Part shown: one piece after another, positions 1-8,156 of the stretch | Numbering within the stretch: position 1 is the first letter of the stretch | Layout of the letters: the number at the start of each line of letters is the position of its first letter | Assembly: GCF_000340885.1 (NCBI RefSeq) | Contig: NC_020291.1 | Coordinates: forward strand, 3,471,001-3,535,000 | DNA from: Clostridium saccharoperbutylacetonicum N1-4(HMT) | GTDB lineage: Bacteria; Bacillota; Clostridia; Clostridiales; Clostridiaceae | DNA length: 64,000 nt | Direction: 5' to 3' | Notes under the pieces: generated by a model | What the model was told of the DNA's origin: nothing | Database searches by the model: none | Seen by the model: the letters and a program-made list of their open reading frames with translations, nothing else | Position numbers and translations under genes: made by a program

Positions 1-85
1 TACTATAAGAACAGCAAATTTTTTTTACATAGTATGATAAATCTTCGGACAGTATATTACATATAGGATTAAATGGTGGTGAATA

Positions 86-997
86 ATGATGATAAAAAAA
101 TTAATTATTTTTTTAATATGCTTTTTAATTATTTTTAATATCCCAATAATCTCAAAAGCATCAGTAAACAAACCTTATGAAATTGAAATGAAACAAGATT
201 TGTTAATCCTTATGCTTGCATACCCTGAAAATATTTCTGGAGTTGAGAAAAAAAGTAATGATGAAGTTTACTTAGTTATGAAATCAGGTAAGAAAATTAG
301 ATATGATGATAAAAGACAAAAGAACCATGAAGAAAAATTATCCGATCCAGATCTTCAAGATATGCTAGAACAATATTATCCTTTTGAAAAGACAAATGAA
401 ATAATGGATAAAAGCTTTGATCCAGGTAGGGCCAGAAATTATGCACTTCTAAGTGAAGTTTATGGAAGCTCAAAAACAGCTATTCAAAAAAATTTAACTA
501 ATATTAAATGTGGATATACAAATTATCAATTCAATAGTAAAAATAATGCAAATAAAGCTTTAGAAGAATCCTTAAAAGAATTAATATCTTTAGCAAGAAA
601 TAGAAATGATATAGCAAGTATTATTTATCCTGCAAGTGGCACTTTTAATTATAGAGTTATATCTGGAACTGGCAGATTAAGTCCTCATTCCTACGGTATT
701 GCAATTGATTTAAAAAGTGATAGAAAAGATTACTGGAAGTGGAGTTCAATTGAAGATGGTAAAAAAAGATTAGCAGAGTATCCTAAAGAATTAGTAGATG
801 TTTTTGAAAAAAATAATTTTGTTTGGGGTGGAAAATGGGGACATTTTGATATTTTACATTTTGAATATAGACCTGAAATAATATTGAAGGCAAGATATTT
901 TGGAAATTGGGATAATGAAAGTGATTGGTATAAAGGAGTCCCTATTGATGAAAACACTAGTAAATATATTGAACTTATTGATAATACATTAAAGTAA
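86..997 (+). CDS. Exported M15-family D,D-carboxypeptidase (VanY-like)
   Basis: Likely a zinc peptidase trimming D-Ala termini of peptidoglycan stem peptides outside the membrane. The first ~25 residues are a hydrophobic signal peptide or anchor (MMIKKLIIFLICFLIIF) ending near SKA. Residues 60-150 look like an accessory region I do not recognise. The catalytic core is C-terminal: SPHSYGIAID carries H201 and D208 (SxHxxGxAxD), and GHFDILHFEY carries D255 and H258, which take the place of the ExxH motif. The order and spacing fit the M15 family. ATG 86 and ATG 89 are both possible; the GGTGGTGA site at 74-81 suits either. It sits 25 bp before another exported wall-type enzyme, so the two may be co-transcribed. 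Substrate specificity is inferred from the family only. Confidence 0.8.
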   Translation: MMIKKLIIFLICFLIIFNIPIISKASVNKPYEIEMKQDLLILMLAYPENISGVEKKSNDEVYLVMKSGKKIRYDDKRQKNHEEKLSDPDLQDMLEQYYPFEKTNEIMDKSFDPGRARNYALLSEVYGSSKTAIQKNLTNIKCGYTNYQFNSKNNANKALEESLKELISLARNRNDIASIIYPASGTFNYRVISGTGRLSPHSYGIAIDLKSDRKDYWKWSSIEDGKKRLAEYPKELVDVFEKNNFVWGGKWGHFDILHFEYRPEIILKARYFGNWDNESDWYKGVPIDENTSKYIELIDNTLK

Positions 998-1022
998 AAA
1001 TTTATTTGAAAGGTGGATTTTT

Positions 1023-2132
1023 ATGCAGCTTTCTAAAAACAAAAAGCTCTTGTTTTTAATAAAAGCTATTATAGTAGCTTTACTATTATCTTTAATTAAC
1101 ATTAATAGTAAAATGGTTTTTGCCGAGCATATTATTACTAAAGATGAAGCTAAAAGCATTGCAGAGAATATTTTCTTAATAAAAAATAAAGCAATACTAG
1201 ATAAAGATCTGGATTCAATAAAAAAATTATATGCTACAGATACAAGGTATGGCCAATGGGCATATGAATATGAGGAAAAGAAAGTTAAATATATTAATAA
1301 TTGGGCTGAAAAACAAGGAGTAAAATTTATTGATATTATTCCTAAAATAGTGGTAAAGAAATCAAATGTTTGTAGTGAAAAATGTTCTTTTAGTATATTA
1401 TGTAATATGGAATATAGATATGTCTATCCAGATAAGCCAGAACAAATAAATAGTTCAAGAATAGGGACATATCATTCATTTCAATTAACCCAAAGAGATA
1501 ATAATTGGATAATAACAAAGGAATGGTACACAGATCCATTTGCAGATTCCTTAAGTTTAGAAACCATTAAGGTAGATACAATTAAGGAGTTCATAAAAAA
1601 TCAACCTCCAAGAGATTTAAGTACAATAAGTGAAAGAAGAAAATGTTCAAAGGAATATGCAGAAAAATATTGTGGCGCAGCAACTATTGAAGAGCATGGA
1701 TTTAAATATAATAAAAAGTATAGAGATTTTAATCCAGAAGGTGGTGACTGTGCTAATTTTGCATCTCAAATTCTCTTTGAAGGTGGTAAATTCAAAAAAA
1801 ATTCTACTTGGAATTATGATAAAGGAAGTGCTACAGGACCTTGGGTAAATGCTGGAAAATTCACTTACTATATGATAAACAGTGGAAGAGCATCCGTTAT
1901 AGCAAAAGGCAGTTATGATAAAGTGTATAAGGAGTCATATAAGCTTCAGCCAGGCGATTTTATTGCTTATGAAAAAAAAGGTGATATAACTCATGTATCA
2001 GTAGTTACTGGAGCTGATTCAAAGGGATATACCCTAGTAACTTGTCATAACACAGACAGAAATAACGTACCTTGGGATTTAGGATGGAGTGACAAAAGAA
2101 TAAAGTTTTGGTTAGTCAAAGTTAAATATTAA
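1023..2132 (+). CDS. Exported amidase-domain protein (Amidase_6 type)
   Basis: A membrane-targeted protein with a C-terminal papain-like amidase domain of the kind found in clostridial cell-wall and spore proteins. Residues ~10-34 form a hydrophobic signal or anchor. Residues ~40-170 resemble a small NTF2-like or spacer domain and contain three Cys. The domain at ~205-369 has the signature GGDCANFASQIL with probable nucleophile C243, and DITHVSVV with probable catalytic H324. It ends with the family's typical HNTD/W-rich tail. The ribosome site GAAAGGTGG lies 7 bp before ATG 1023. It follows the VanY-like gene closely. The function in wall hydrolysis is inferred. Confidence 0.75.
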   Translation: MQLSKNKKLLFLIKAIIVALLLSLININSKMVFAEHIITKDEAKSIAENIFLIKNKAILDKDLDSIKKLYATDTRYGQWAYEYEEKKVKYINNWAEKQGVKFIDIIPKIVVKKSNVCSEKCSFSILCNMEYRYVYPDKPEQINSSRIGTYHSFQLTQRDNNWIITKEWYTDPFADSLSLETIKVDTIKEFIKNQPPRDLSTISERRKCSKEYAEKYCGAATIEEHGFKYNKKYRDFNPEGGDCANFASQILFEGGKFKKNSTWNYDKGSATGPWVNAGKFTYYMINSGRASVIAKGSYDKVYKESYKLQPGDFIAYEKKGDITHVSVVTGADSKGYTLVTCHNTDRNNVPWDLGWSDKRIKFWLVKVKY

Positions 2133-2230
2133 TGATTATTATGATAATACTGTAATTTTTGAGTTTTTTCAAATATAGAAAAATTTTATTATTTGTGTAT
2201 AATAGATAAAGATAGCACTATAATAAAATA

Positions 2231-2265
2231 AGGGGGATTAGCAAGAAAGTATTATATATTCTTGC
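2231..2265 (+). promoter_or_regulatory. Shine-Dalgarno plus hairpin ahead of the GNAT gene
   Basis: AGGGGG at 2231-2236 is a good ribosome site but lies 38 bases before the only ATG (2275). Between them is a 7-bp inverted repeat, GCAAGAA (2241-2247) and TTCTTGC (2259-2265). Folding it would leave about 13 bases between the site and the ATG. A TATAAT at 2198-2203 is a candidate -10 box. Confidence 0.35.
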
Positions 2266-2274
2266 TTAAATAAA

Positions 2275-2826
2275 ATGAATACTATAATATTAAACAAAAA
2301 AGATGGAAACAGTGTTGAAGCTGAATTAAAATTATTAGATTTAAGTTATCTTGATGAAATTATGAAACTTCAATCTGATATTTATGAAGGGATGGACAAT
2401 AAGGAATTCTATTCTTGTACAACAAGAGATGAATTTGAAGAAACACTAAAAGAAACAGGAAAAATCATAGGCTGCATTACTTTAGAAGATAGCAAACTGA
2501 TTGCTATAGGAGTTTATGTTCAATACGGATATAATGAGCATAATTATGGATATGATATTAATATTAAAGGTGAAGAGCTTCTAAGAGTTGGGCAACTTGA
2601 ATCTTCTTTAGTTTTAAAAGATTATAGAGGTAACAGACTTCAAAAAATTATTTGTACATATCTAGAGAAAATTGCTAAGGATACGGGGATGAAGTGGCTT
2701 TGTGCTACAGTTGAACCTAATAATAAGTATAGTTTAAATTCAGTTAAAGAACTCGGCTATAAGGTAATGGTAGAGAAACTAAAATATGGCGGGCTTAATA
2801 GATATGTATTAATGAAAGAGTTATAG
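2275..2826 (+). CDS. GNAT-family N-acetyltransferase
   Basis: A 183-residue single-domain protein with the GNAT fold: a variable N-terminal half, then LESSLVLKDYRGNRLQKIICTYL, where RGNRLQ is the acetyl-CoA pyrophosphate loop (R/QxxGxG/A type, with N replacing the usual G). It is followed by CATVEPNNKYSLNSVKELGY, the conserved region in which N-x-x-S leads into the last helix. The acceptor substrate is unknown. It is monocistronic, lying between the amidase-domain gene and the aspS leader. The start is uncertain: ATG 2275 lacks a nearby ribosome site, and in-frame ATT 2251 would be closer to AGGGGG. Confidence 0.75.
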   Translation: MNTIILNKKDGNSVEAELKLLDLSYLDEIMKLQSDIYEGMDNKEFYSCTTRDEFEETLKETGKIIGCITLEDSKLIAIGVYVQYGYNEHNYGYDINIKGEELLRVGQLESSLVLKDYRGNRLQKIICTYLEKIAKDTGMKWLCATVEPNNKYSLNSVKELGYKVMVEKLKYGGLNRYVLMKEL

Positions 2827-2865
2827 TATAATTTAAAATAAATAATCAAATTATTCAAAAAAGTA

Positions 2866-2894
2866 TTGATTTTTGAATAATTATGAAATATAAT
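2866..2894 (+). promoter_or_regulatory. Promoter of the aspS-gatCAB operon
   Basis: TTGATT (2866-2871) and TATAAT (2889-2894) are separated by 17 bp. They sit about 70 bp before the start of the T-box stem I. This is a vegetative-type promoter by sequence only. Confidence 0.6.
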
Positions 2895-2962
2895 AAATCT
2901 TGTAAGAAATATTGGTAAAATGTTAAGAAATTAATATTTAATGTATAAATTTATAAATGCTA

Positions 2963-3245
2963 AGATGAAGAAAAGTAAATTCTATTGGATGATTTTTAGA
3001 GAGCAGATGATGGTGGAATATCTGTATGAGTCTTGAATTGAAAGAACACTTCGGAGCAGTTAACCGAAATTATCTAGAATTAACTAGCTAAGAGTAGACT
3101 TAACCGGTTCCATACCGTTAAAAGTGGAGGGTATAAAATTAAATTTTGTACTTATATGAGGTGGGTTTTTTATAAAATCAACTAGGGTGGTACCGCGAAT
3201 GATATCTCGTCCCTATGTATTAATTGCATAGTGACGAGTTTTTTT
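2963..3245 (+). promoter_or_regulatory. T-box riboswitch with overlapping Glu/Asn specifier codons
   Basis: A classic T-box leader. The conserved antiterminator sequence AGGGTGGTACCGCG is at 3184-3197. The terminator is at 3206-3245: CTCGTC pairs with GACGAG, CTATG with CATAG, then a run of T. In stem I the specifier loop reads AAAGAACACT (3041-3050), so GAA (3044-3046, Glu) and AAC (3045-3047, Asn) overlap by two bases. A T-box of this kind, binding both tRNA-Asn and tRNA-Glu, was reported for the equivalent transamidation operon of Clostridium acetobutylicum. It should let transcription continue when these tRNAs are uncharged. Confidence 0.9.
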
Positions 3246-3339
3246 ATATAAAAATTTATATAAAAAACGTGCATTTACTAAAATAAGTATAAAATTCGTA
3301 TGTAAAAATAAGCAATAAATAGAAAAAGGAGTAATAACA

Positions 3340-4629
3340 ATGAAGAGAGTATTTATTAAAGATTTAGTTGTAAAAGGTGAAGAAACAGTATTACTTAAAG
3401 GATGGGTTCATAAAATTCGTGATCTTTCTCATGTCTCATTTATATTACTAAGAGATAAATCAGGAATAATTCAACTTGTTTGTACTAAAGAACAAATTAA
3501 GGGGCTAAGACTTGAAAATTCAATTGAAGTAACTGGTATTGTTAGAGCAAATGAAAAAGCGCCTAAGGGTCTTGAAATAGAAGTTTCAACTATTGAAATG
3601 ACTGGAAAAGTTTATTATGATAAACTACCATTTGAAGTTCAAAGTTTTAAAGAAAAAGCATCTCTCGAAACTCAATTAGACTTTAGAACTATAAGCCTTA
3701 GAATTCCTAAAAAGAAGGCCATCTTTAAAGTTCAAAATGAAATAGAAGACGCTTTTAGAAAATTCTTTAAAGGGAATGACTTTGAAGAAATTCATACACC
3801 AAAAATAACACATTCAGGAACAGAAGGTGGTTCTGAAATGTTTACTGTTAACTATTTTAACAGAAGAGCATTCTTATCACAAAGTCCTCAATTTTGGAAA
3901 CAAATGATGGTTGGAGCAGGTTTTGAAAGAGTTTTTGAAGTAGGTTATGCATACAGAGCTGAGCTTCATAACACATGGAGGCATTTAAATGAATATGTAA
4001 GTTTAGATGTTGAGATGGGCTTTATTAAAGATGAGACTGATTTAATGGATATGGAAGAAAACTTTATAAGATATTTATACAAACATCTAAAGGAAACCTG
4101 CAGTGATGAATTAAAATTATTTAATGTTGAATTGCCAGAAGAAATTAGTATTCCAAGAATCCCACTTGCAAAGGCTCAAGAGATTTTATTAACTGAATAT
4201 AATAAAAAATCTCCAGTTGGAAATATTGATAATGAAGGAGAAGCATTATTTCACAAATATGTTAAAGAAAAATACAATAGTGACTACGTATTTTTAACAG
4301 AATACCCAACTGCTAAAAGACCAATGTATGCAATGGAACGTGAAGAAGATCCAGAAATGACAAAGAGCTTTGACTTAATCTTTAAAGGTGTTGAAATAAC
4401 AACTGGTGGACAAAGAATCCATGATTATGAAATGTTAAAAGCTAAAATGGAAAGATTAGGATTAAAACTTGAAGATTTTGCTTTCTATTTAGATACATTC
4501 AAATATGGAATGCCACCACATGGAGGCTTTGCAATAGGTCTTGAAAGAATTACAATGCAAATTCTAAATCTTGGTAATATCAGAGAAGCATCATTATTCC
4601 CAAGAGATATGAAGAGATTAACTCCATAG
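3340..4629 (+). CDS. aspS: Archaeal-type, probably non-discriminating aspartyl-tRNA synthetase
   Basis: Charges tRNA-Asp and, if non-discriminating, also tRNA-Asn with aspartate; GatCAB would then amidate the mischarged tRNA. At 429 residues it is the short archaeal/eukaryotic-type enzyme, without the GAD insert of bacterial AspRS. The N-terminal OB fold (~1-100) is followed by a class II core: GTEGGSEMF, motif 2 around FEVGYAYRAELHNTWRHLNE, and motif 3 GFAIGLERI near the C-terminus. Anticodon-domain residues H24 (GWVHKIRD) and P75 (KAPKGLEIE) match the His/Pro pair known to relax specificity in archaeal-type AspRS, where discriminating enzymes have Trp/Lys. AAAAAGGAG precedes ATG 3340. The T-box leader and downstream gatCAB support the role. 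Confidence 0.93.
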   Translation: MKRVFIKDLVVKGEETVLLKGWVHKIRDLSHVSFILLRDKSGIIQLVCTKEQIKGLRLENSIEVTGIVRANEKAPKGLEIEVSTIEMTGKVYYDKLPFEVQSFKEKASLETQLDFRTISLRIPKKKAIFKVQNEIEDAFRKFFKGNDFEEIHTPKITHSGTEGGSEMFTVNYFNRRAFLSQSPQFWKQMMVGAGFERVFEVGYAYRAELHNTWRHLNEYVSLDVEMGFIKDETDLMDMEENFIRYLYKHLKETCSDELKLFNVELPEEISIPRIPLAKAQEILLTEYNKKSPVGNIDNEGEALFHKYVKEKYNSDYVFLTEYPTAKRPMYAMEREEDPEMTKSFDLIFKGVEITTGGQRIHDYEMLKAKMERLGLKLEDFAFYLDTFKYGMPPHGGFAIGLERITMQILNLGNIREASLFPRDMKRLTP

Positions 4630-4641
4630 TTAGAGAAATCA

Positions 4642-4684
4642 AAAGTGCGAGTCTAAATCTTGTATTTGATTACTCGAACTTTTT
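4642..4684 (+). terminator. Candidate terminator/attenuator between aspS and gatC
   Basis: AAAGTGCGAGT (4642-4652) pairs with ACTCGAACTTT (4672-4682) with one mismatch, followed by TTTTTC. It lies inside the presumed aspS-gatCAB operon, so it may set the ratio of aspS to gatCAB transcript. The ~110 bp after it hold short inverted repeats and a TTGACAATTGACA stretch (4766-4778) that could be a second promoter. Confidence 0.5.
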
Positions 4685-4803
4685 CTTCCAGCAGTATTGA
4701 TTTGGTGTGAATCACTTACCCAATGAATAAATGTGAGCTGGTTTTCCTAAAATTGATCATTGGAAATTGACAATTGACAAAATAATTATTAGAGGTGAAA
4801 GTA

Positions 4804-5088
4804 ATGAAAGTTAGTATTGATGAAGTAAAATATATAGCAAAGCTCTCTAAATTAAAATTTTCTGATGAAGAAGCAGCAAAATTTGCTAGTGAATTTGAAA
4901 GTATTTTAGAAAATTTTCAATATTTAAATGAACTTGATTTAGAAGTTAAAGAAGAAATAAATGATAAAGCTGAATTAAAGCCTGTAGTCAGAAAAGATGA
5001 AGTTAAGACTTTTGAATGCAAAGACTTATTTAGAAATGTTAAAGATATGCAAGAAACATATCTTAAAGTACCAAAGATTATTGAATAG
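4804..5088 (+). CDS. gatC: Asp/Glu-tRNA amidotransferase subunit C
   Basis: Small subunit of the GatCAB amidotransferase, which converts Asp-tRNA-Asn and Glu-tRNA-Gln to Asn- and Gln-tRNA; GatC wraps around GatA and holds the complex together. The 94-residue length and the pattern SIDEVKYIAKLSKLKFSDEE, ...FQYLNELDLE, ...LKPVVRKDEV are typical of the family. I start at ATG 4804: AGAGGTGA (4791-4798) lies at the right distance. An in-frame GTG at 4795 falls inside that ribosome site. gatA begins 13 bp after the stop. Confidence 0.93.
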   Translation: MKVSIDEVKYIAKLSKLKFSDEEAAKFASEFESILENFQYLNELDLEVKEEINDKAELKPVVRKDEVKTFECKDLFRNVKDMQETYLKVPKIIE

Positions 5089-5101
5089 GTGGTGGTAGAA
5101 A

Positions 5102-6541
5102 ATGCAAATGAACATTAAAGACATGGTAGAAAAAATTAAAACTGGAGAATTAACTAGTGAAGCACTAGTTCAATCATATATTGATGAAATTACTAAAACA
5201 GAACCAACAGTAAATGCATTCTTAACATTAACTTGTGATGAAGCAATTACTAAAGCTAGAGAAATTGATGCAAAAATTAAAGCTGGAGAAAAATTAGGAA
5301 GACTTGCAGGTATTCCAATTGCAATAAAAGATAATATTTGTACTGAAGGTGTAAATACAACTTGTGCATCAAAAATGCTTGAAGATTTTGTTCCTCCATA
5401 CGATGCTACAGTAGTAAAAAAATTACTAGCTGAAGATGCAATAATTATTGGAAAGGCAAATATGGATGAATTTGCCATGGGGTCTTCAAATGAAAATTCA
5501 GCATTTAAGAAGACTTTAAATCCTAGAGATATTACTAGAGTTCCAGGAGGCTCATCTGGTGGTTCAGCTGCTGCAGTTGCAGCAAAAATGGCTCCAATAT
5601 CTCTTGGTTCAGATACAGGTGGTTCAATCAGACAACCAGCAGCCTTCTGTGGAGTCGTTGGATTAAAACCAACATATGGCTTAGTATCTAGATTTGGCCT
5701 AATTGCCTTTGGTTCATCTCTTGATCAAATAGGACCATTTTCTAACTCAGTTGAAGATAGTGCTTATATATTAAATATAATTGCTGGAACAGATTTATAC
5801 GATTCAACAAGCTTTAGGGATTTAAAAGAAATTGATTATACAGCTACGCTAAAGGATGGAGTAAAGGGAATGAAAATCGGTGTTCCTGAAGAATTCTTTG
5901 GAGAAGGCTTAGATGAAGAAATAAAAGCTTCAGTTAAGGATAGCTTAGAAAAATTAAAAGAACTTGGAGCAGAAGTTGAAACATTTTCTCTTCCAATAAT
6001 TAAAGATGGCTTGGCTGCGTACTATATAATATCTTCTGCAGAAGCTAGTACAAATTTAGATAGATATGATGGTATTAGATATGGATATAAATCTGAAAAT
6101 TATACTAATGTAGATGAATTAATGGAAAACTCAAGAACAGAAGCTTTTGGACCAGAAGTTAAAAGAAGAATTATGCTTGGTACTTATGCATTAGCATCTG
6201 GATATTACGATGCATATTATAAAAAGGCAGATTCCTTTAGACAAAAACTTAGATATGATCTTAAGAAAACTTTCCAAAAATATGATTTAATTGTAGGACC
6301 AGTTTCTCCAGTTCTTCCTTTTAAAATTGGTGAGAAGAATTCTGATCCACTAGCAATGTATTTGGCTGACGTATACACTATAAATGTTAATTTAGCAGGA
6401 AATCCAGCAATATCTATTCCAGCAGGAAAGAGCAAAGAAGGCTTACCAATTGGAATTCAATTAATGGGTGATATGTTAAGTGAAGAAACAATATTCAAAG
6501 CTGCTTATAGCTTAGAACAAGCTTTAGCTGTTGAGTTATAG
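5102..6541 (+). CDS. gatA: Asp/Glu-tRNA amidotransferase subunit A (glutaminase)
   Basis: The glutamine-hydrolysing subunit of GatCAB, an amidase-signature enzyme with a Ser-cisSer-Lys triad that releases ammonia and channels it to GatB. The 479-residue length is normal. Visible are the catalytic lysine in IPIAIKDNICTEG, the glycine/serine-rich signature VPGGSSGGSAAAVAA, and SDTGGSIRQPAAFCG with the nucleophilic serine. The C-terminal end (GNPAISIPAG...GLPIGIQLMGD) is standard. GGTGGT lies just before ATG 5102; ATG 5108 is a second option. It sits between gatC and gatB, with a 12-bp gap to gatB. Confidence 0.96.
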   Translation: MQMNIKDMVEKIKTGELTSEALVQSYIDEITKTEPTVNAFLTLTCDEAITKAREIDAKIKAGEKLGRLAGIPIAIKDNICTEGVNTTCASKMLEDFVPPYDATVVKKLLAEDAIIIGKANMDEFAMGSSNENSAFKKTLNPRDITRVPGGSSGGSAAAVAAKMAPISLGSDTGGSIRQPAAFCGVVGLKPTYGLVSRFGLIAFGSSLDQIGPFSNSVEDSAYILNIIAGTDLYDSTSFRDLKEIDYTATLKDGVKGMKIGVPEEFFGEGLDEEIKASVKDSLEKLKELGAEVETFSLPIIKDGLAAYYIISSAEASTNLDRYDGIRYGYKSENYTNVDELMENSRTEAFGPEVKRRIMLGTYALASGYYDAYYKKADSFRQKLRYDLKKTFQKYDLIVGPVSPVLPFKIGEKNSDPLAMYLADVYTINVNLAGNPAISIPAGKSKEGLPIGIQLMGDMLSEETIFKAAYSLEQALAVEL

Positions 6542-6553
6542 GAGGGGACAATA

Positions 6554-7993
6554 ATGAATTTTGAAACAGTAATAGGACTTGAAATACATGCAGAATTAAA
6601 ATCAAAAACAAAGATTTTTTGTTCTTGCTCAACTAAATTTGGAGCAGAACCTAATGCTAATACATGCCCAATTTGTACAGGGGTACCTGGAACACTACCT
6701 GTGCTTAATGAAGAAGTAGTTAATTTAGCTATAAAAGCAGGAACAGCACTTGGATGTACTATAAACAAATACAATAAGATGGATAGAAAAAATTATTTTT
6801 ACCCTGATCTTCCTAAAAACTATCAAACTTCACAATTTGATATACCAATTTGTTCAGGCGGCTTGGTTGAATTTGAATATGAGGGAAAACAAATAAAAGT
6901 AAGATTAAATAGAATACATATTGAAGAAGATGCTGGTAAGTTAGTCCATGTTGAAGGTGAACCTATATCATTGATTGATTACAATAGAGTTGGTGTGCCT
7001 CTAGCGGAAATAGTTACAGAACCAGATATGAGAAGTGTTGGTGAAGCTGTAGCCTTTATGAAAAAACTAAAAGCAATATTAGAATATGGAGAAATTTCGG
7101 ATTGTCGTATGGAACAAGGTTCTTTAAGATGTGATGCTAATATTTCTTTAAGACCTGTTGGACAAAAAGAATATGGAACTAGGGTTGAACTTAAAAATAT
7201 AAACTCTTTTAGAGAACTTCAAAAAGCTTTAGAAAAAGAAGAGAGAAGACAAAGAGAACTTTATACTTATGGTGAAGGTCATAAAATAGTTCAAGAAACT
7301 AGAAGATGGGATGCAGCAAAAGGTAAGACAATATCAATGAGAACAAAAGAAGAAGCAGATGATTATAGATATGTGGTTGAACCAGATTTACCACCTATAA
7401 TAATCTATAATGAGCAAATTGAAGAAATGAAAAACAAATTACCTGAAATGCCTGATCAAAAGAGAGAAAGATTTTTAACTTCTTATGAATTATCAGAAAA
7501 AGAAGTTGAAATTTTAATAGGTGACAAAGGCCTTGCTACCTTCTTTGAAAAAGTTGTTTCATTAAAGGTTACTCCTAAAATAGCTGCGAACTGGATTCTA
7601 GGAGATATCTTAAGAATACTAAATGATAAAAAAATTGAATCTGAAGATATGACATTAGAAGCAGAAGCCTTTGCAAAACTTCTAAAAGTAGTTGAAGAAG
7701 GAAAAATAAGCAATAATGTTGGAAGAGAAGTTCTAGATGAAATTTTCGATAAAAATATAGATCCAATGAAAATTATTGAAGAAAAAGGATTAATGCAAAT
7801 AAGCTCAACTGATGAGTTAGAAAAAATTGTTGATGAAGTAATTGCAAACAATCCTCAATCAGTAGAGGACTTTAAAGCAGGTAAAACACAAAGTGCTGGT
7901 TTCTTAATGGGGCAAGTAATGAAATTATCAAAAGGTAAAGCAAATCCAAAGGTTGCAAAAGAGCTTGTTGATAAAAAATTAAGTGAGTTATAA
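6554..7993 (+). CDS. gatB: Asp/Glu-tRNA amidotransferase subunit B
   Basis: Binds the mischarged tRNA, phosphorylates the Asp or Glu side chain with ATP and accepts ammonia from GatA. The 479 residues begin with the family signature ETVIGLEIHAEL. A zinc-binding set follows in FCSCSTKFG...NTCPICTG (CxC...CxxC). The kinase core includes RKNYFYPDLPKNYQ and EPDMRSVGEAVAFMKKL. The C-terminal YqeY-like tail domain ends with GFLMGQVMKLSKGKANPK. GGAGGGG lies 8 bp before ATG 6554. It is the last gene of the aspS-gatCAB operon, with a strong terminator right after it. Confidence 0.96.
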   Translation: MNFETVIGLEIHAELKSKTKIFCSCSTKFGAEPNANTCPICTGVPGTLPVLNEEVVNLAIKAGTALGCTINKYNKMDRKNYFYPDLPKNYQTSQFDIPICSGGLVEFEYEGKQIKVRLNRIHIEEDAGKLVHVEGEPISLIDYNRVGVPLAEIVTEPDMRSVGEAVAFMKKLKAILEYGEISDCRMEQGSLRCDANISLRPVGQKEYGTRVELKNINSFRELQKALEKEERRQRELYTYGEGHKIVQETRRWDAAKGKTISMRTKEEADDYRYVVEPDLPPIIIYNEQIEEMKNKLPEMPDQKRERFLTSYELSEKEVEILIGDKGLATFFEKVVSLKVTPKIAANWILGDILRILNDKKIESEDMTLEAEAFAKLLKVVEEGKISNNVGREVLDEIFDKNIDPMKIIEEKGLMQISSTDELEKIVDEVIANNPQSVEDFKAGKTQSAGFLMGQVMKLSKGKANPKVAKELVDKKLSEL

Positions 7994-8007
7994 AAATTAA
8001 ATAATCA

Positions 8008-8050
8008 AAATAAAGATTATGCTGTTTTTAAGCATAATCTTTATTTTTTA
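8008..8050 (+). terminator. Terminator of gatB
   Basis: A 16-bp perfect stem, AAATAAAGATTATGCT (8008-8023) with AGCATAATCTTTATTT (8031-8046), a 7-base loop, and a trailing T run. Confidence 0.85.
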
Positions 8051-8113
8051 TAAAAAGCAAATTGTTATAAATTTGTTAATAAACCGGATACCTATTCTAA
8101 ATTTCCAAAAAAG

Positions 8114-8122
8114 TGGTATAAT
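8114..8122 (+). promoter_or_regulatory. Extended -10 promoter of the small exported protein
   Basis: TGGTATAAT (8114-8122) is an extended -10 box 35 bp before the start codon. No good -35 hexamer is visible 17 bp upstream. Confidence 0.45.
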
Positions 8123-8156
8123 ATTGTTGAAAAATATGTAAAAGGAAGTGTAGCGT

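Noticed and set aside
4642-4745. Possible third copy of the 80-base intergenic repeat (shares ATCAAAAG and TTCCAGC)
   Set aside because: Only short blocks match and the spacing differs; the region is better explained as a terminator plus local inverted repeats.
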